NCBI GenBank assembly: GCA_963693085.1
Contig: OY856412.1
Coordinates: 1,411,780,894 to 1,411,844,893 of the forward strand
Reading direction: 5' to 3'
DNA: 64,000 nucleotides
Origin: Alisma plantago-aquatica
Taxonomy: Eukaryota > Streptophyta > Magnoliopsida > Alismatales > Alismataceae
Shown in pieces: positions 60,736 to 64,000 of the stretch. The notes beneath the pieces are model-generated. The model ran no database searches and was not told where the DNA came from. It saw nothing but the letters and a program-made list of their open reading frames with translations. Every line of letters begins with the position of its first letter. The stretch's first letter is position 1. The translations under genes were made by a program, and so were the position numbers.

Positions 60736-62449
60736 CAGAAGCTTTATTATAGCAACCAAGAATAACATAGGCAATAAAAGCTTTAAGGTAATCAGCAGCA
60801 AATTGTTATCAATTAGAACAACAACATTTAAGGAATATGAAGAACATATATACTAAGTAAAGAATCTTCAATCAATGTATCTCGTAGTTCAACCTAAGCA
60901 GATATACTACGCGGATGATTATGTTTTACAAACATCATTATGCCCTGCGGAGATGAGGTATACCACTCATACTCCAACCGATCACTATTAAGTCGCATCG
61001 GTATCATACATAGGTCATCAAAAGAGCCGGATTCTTATTACCTCATCTTCCTCAGTCAGTAAGAGGATCAACATGCAGGACATCTAGTGTCTCTACTACT
61101 ATAGCTTACCAGGGTATTCTGGTACTTCGCTATTAGAGTCACAGTGGCATTCTGTACTCTCTTCGCTATCGAAAGATTTCTTATTTATCTCTCATCGATG
61201 CGGTATAAAGGATTTCCTCGGGAGATTAGTGTTACATCACCCCGGCATAAAACATAGTGAAGGATTGATAGATTAAGATACATCTACATCAATTCCTACA
61301 CTAGGATGTAAGGAAATTCACATCCATATTACACCACATATTCAAAAGTATGTGCTCCAGGAATCCCCTTAGGAAAACCTGTTTCACCATCATTTAACTC
61401 CTGACAATGATGGATCTATGATCAGGGCTCTACATGGTATGATTATACTTGATTAGTTAGGTACATTTCAGTATTCTTTTATCATCATACATGTTTTCAA
61501 TCATTAATCATTAGCATAGCAGCTATGAAGGAAGAATACTAAATGTAACAAGCCTAACTCTCATCAATTATCATTTCTCAATATTCTCATCACAAGTCAT
61601 CTCTTAAAGCATGACCTTGATGGTATTCATGGCTCTCACAGCCTATCAATCTCATAAGATGCTATTAACAAGGTATCAGGATATATCACTATTCATAAGC
61701 TAACAACATGCTTTCAATGAATATAGTATCATCATCCATACCTGGATATGATCATCCTCATAAAGGAACATGCATGGTTAAATCAACTGATAACAGTAAA
61801 TAACTCATTTAAAGAAGTTGTATCTCCCTACTCATACAAGAGCTAGGTTTCCCTGGTTTTCATCAATTAGGGTTTACTATTCACCTCATGGTGAACTGAT
61901 CTCATAACATACTCATGTATGAGAAACATCATCATTAAGGACCTCAGATAAGATTAAGATTCATCAATTATCATAATTAGGGTTTCCATGATCTCACATA
62001 AGTGGATCATACCTAAACTTGCACATTCATGTATATTGAAGGTATTTTACTTGAGTTTCCATTATAATTGGTACTTTCTCTCTCCTCTAACTAGTAGATA
62101 GTGATTACACCAATCTAGATTAGGTTGGGTTAAGTTCTCATTGATTAACACAAGTCAACTCATCACTATCATGTGATTAGGGTTTGATTAAAACAAGGTA
62201 TCACTCAATTAAACCTTTCAGGGGCATTTTGGTAATTTACCCATTGACCATCATCATGGGTCAATTCATTAGCCACTTAGTCCCTTAACATCTTAGGTTA
62301 CCATTAGGTTTTAGATTAGATCATCATTGAACCATTTACACCTTCAAGTGATTAAGTATAATCAACCTTGAAGGTCTCCAATTGTTTTAGGGTTTAACCT
62401 TCAACCTTCAACCCATTTGATTCTTAAACGACCTTGAACTTGTTTAATC

Positions 62450-62760
62450 TTAAATGACCTTGAATCCATTTGAACCTTAAATGAGTGTGGACCCACTTAA
62501 TCTTAAACGGGTGTGGACCCATTTAAGTCCAAACGAGTGTGGACCCGTTTGAGCCTAAACGAGTGTGAACCCGTTTGACCTTAAACGAGTGTGAACCCGT
62601 TTGACCTTAAACGGGTGTGAACCCATTTGGACTCAAACGAGTGTGGACTCGTTTGGACTCAAACGAGTGTGGACTCATTTGGACTCAAACGAGTGTGAAC
62701 TCGTTTGGGCTTAAACGGGTATGAACTCGTTTGGTCTAAAATGATTGTGGTTCTACTTGG
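62450..62760. repeat. CAAACGAG/CTCGTTTG palindrome cluster in F
   Basis: A run of units such as 62634-62655: arms CAAACGAG and CTCGTTTG around TGTGGA, about every 38-46 bp. It is the counterpart of the AAACGGTC palindromes of A and B, with a different core. Confidence 0.88.
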
Positions 62761-64000
62761 GTTCAAACCGCATGAACATAAAAGGTAATACAAAGATTAT
62801 GCTTGAGTAGGATTTCTTATGTTGAAGCTTTCAATTGGCCCAAGGCATGTTAACCATATACAAATTGAGTCAATTAGGATGAGCCTCAACCAGCTGGACA
62901 CCAAAATGACCCTCAATTGATAGCCAAAAAGGGTTAAATCTAACTCAATTAGGGTTTCCAATCGGCTAATCATCAATGTTCAACAATATGATTCAAATCA
63001 GAGTTGAACCTATCAATTGACCTCAAATTGGGCCCAAACTTGGCTCAAACGGTCTTGAGGTCGTTTGGATGACCTCCAAACGATCTTGAGACCTTTTGCC
63101 CAAAGTTTGACCAAAACCAAAATGATTTGATAAGGGTTGAGCCCTAATTAAATTAAAAATCAGCACTTTTTATCAATTTATCAACATCTTGTAATTGGAC
63201 CCTCAAACCATCAAATTTCTTTAACCCTAGACTTCCAATCGATCTTGGGGTGTCACTAAACGAGTGTGAGATCGTTTGGATGAACCCCCAAACAGGTTGG
63301 AACCCGTTTGGGTCCTTCAACCCAAAACTCAACAAGATCTATATTGAAATCAGCAACTTTCACCCGATTAGGGTTAGGTTATTGAAGTGTCTTCAACTCT
63401 TAATTGGTTAGGAATTAGATTACAATTCTTTTTAGGAATGAAATTCAATATATTATGAACAGGTACCCCAAACGGTCAACGCTTGGTCAACTCACTCAAA
63501 TGGGTTGGAACCCGTTTGCCCAAAAGTTCAAGTTAATTAGTTTAGAAAAATCAGTACTTAATTCAATTCTATTGCCTAATTGATTGGCCTTCAACCTACG
63601 ATTCCTTTGGAGTTAACCCCTCAAATTTGGTGGGTCATTAGCCTACATAATTGTGAACAGAAAACCCAAACGGTCCACACTTGGTCAACCCTATGAAACG
63701 GTCTTGGGGTCGTTTTGATCCAAACGATCTTGCAGGATCGTTTGAGATCAAACGGGTTGAACCCGTTTGACCTTAAACGAGTTGCACCTGTTTGGACCAA
63801 AAGGGTTCAAGGTTGTTTCATAAAGTGACATAGGAATCCACGCCCATCATCCTCAACCTCTGTTCAGGTCGGTTCCTCCACCGTTTTTCTTGCAAAAGAG
63901 CAAGGAAGAAGGGAGGTAGAAGAAGAACTAATCATAGAAGACAAGAACAAAGATATGCATAACAAAGCTAAGGGTTAGAGTTATAAAACCCGCCTCAAAC

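Larger units (their letters stand above)
60294..64000 (-). mobile_element. Element F: giant Gypsy-type LTR, minus strand, cut by window end
   Basis: On the minus strand this shows the landmarks of the A/B LTRs in order: GAGGCGGGTTTTATAA (near 63990), clusters of AAACGAG/CTCGTTT inverted repeats (62450-63790), the multi-stem module (60661-60735), CTCTGTACTCTCAGG (60510-60548), and an end with CGCTTCCGC near 60305. A possible degraded PBS (GATCAGAGCCC) lies just beyond, at about 60270-60280. The LTR start is outside the window. Whether an internal region survives to the left of 60294 is unclear. Confidence 0.75.

Overview
This is nuclear DNA of a large-genome flowering plant. The evidence is tRNA-iMet-primed LTR retrotransposons, a plant-type SINE, telobox-rich repeats and a cytosolic HSP101 chaperone gene. 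The HSP101 gene is GC-rich and sits in AT-rich repeats. That would suit a monocot or magnoliid, but the species cannot be named from the sequence.

Positions 1-49952 are one stack of LTR retrotransposons nested inside each other. Target-site duplications (TSDs) can be read for four of the five. Element C is outermost: its 5' LTR starts about 0.7 kb left of the window and its 3' LTR is 45384-49952. Element A (2238-41205, TSD ATGAT) sits in C's 5' LTR. Element B (7206-29230, TSD GAAGG) sits in A's gag. The Copia element D (15830-25066, minus strand, TSD GCAAC) sits in B's 3' LTR. A solo LTR E (29896-34687, TSD TGTAT) sits in A's internal region. Insertion order is therefore C, then A, then B and E (order between them unknown), then D.

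A, B and C are related Gypsy-type elements with very long LTRs (about 5.4, 5.0 and 4.6 kb). Each keeps a primer-binding site, a gag gene (now broken) and a polypurine-tract region, but no protease, reverse transcriptase or integrase. In A and B the place of pol holds tandem repeats. They fit the description of gag-only non-autonomous elements that depend on enzymes made elsewhere. D is the reverse: an open protease-integrase-RT-RNase H frame with almost no gag.

The LTRs are unusually structured. They hold telobox arrays, inverted CCAAT-box arrays, many perfect short palindromes (a different palindrome in each family), and a roughly 70-bp module of consecutive inverted repeats. The stem sequences of that module change between families while the pairing is kept. 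Another stem-loop is conserved upstream of the 3' LTR in A, B and C.

From 49953 to about 60290 is a small gene-bearing island. It contains a SINE remnant (52418-52585), small local duplications, a possible eIF3g-like exon remnant on the minus strand, and the one clear gene, an uninterrupted HSP101/ClpB1 coding sequence (55041-57782). From about 60290 to the window end is another giant LTR of the A/B type on the minus strand (F), so the HSP101 island lies between two LTR blocks of opposite orientation.
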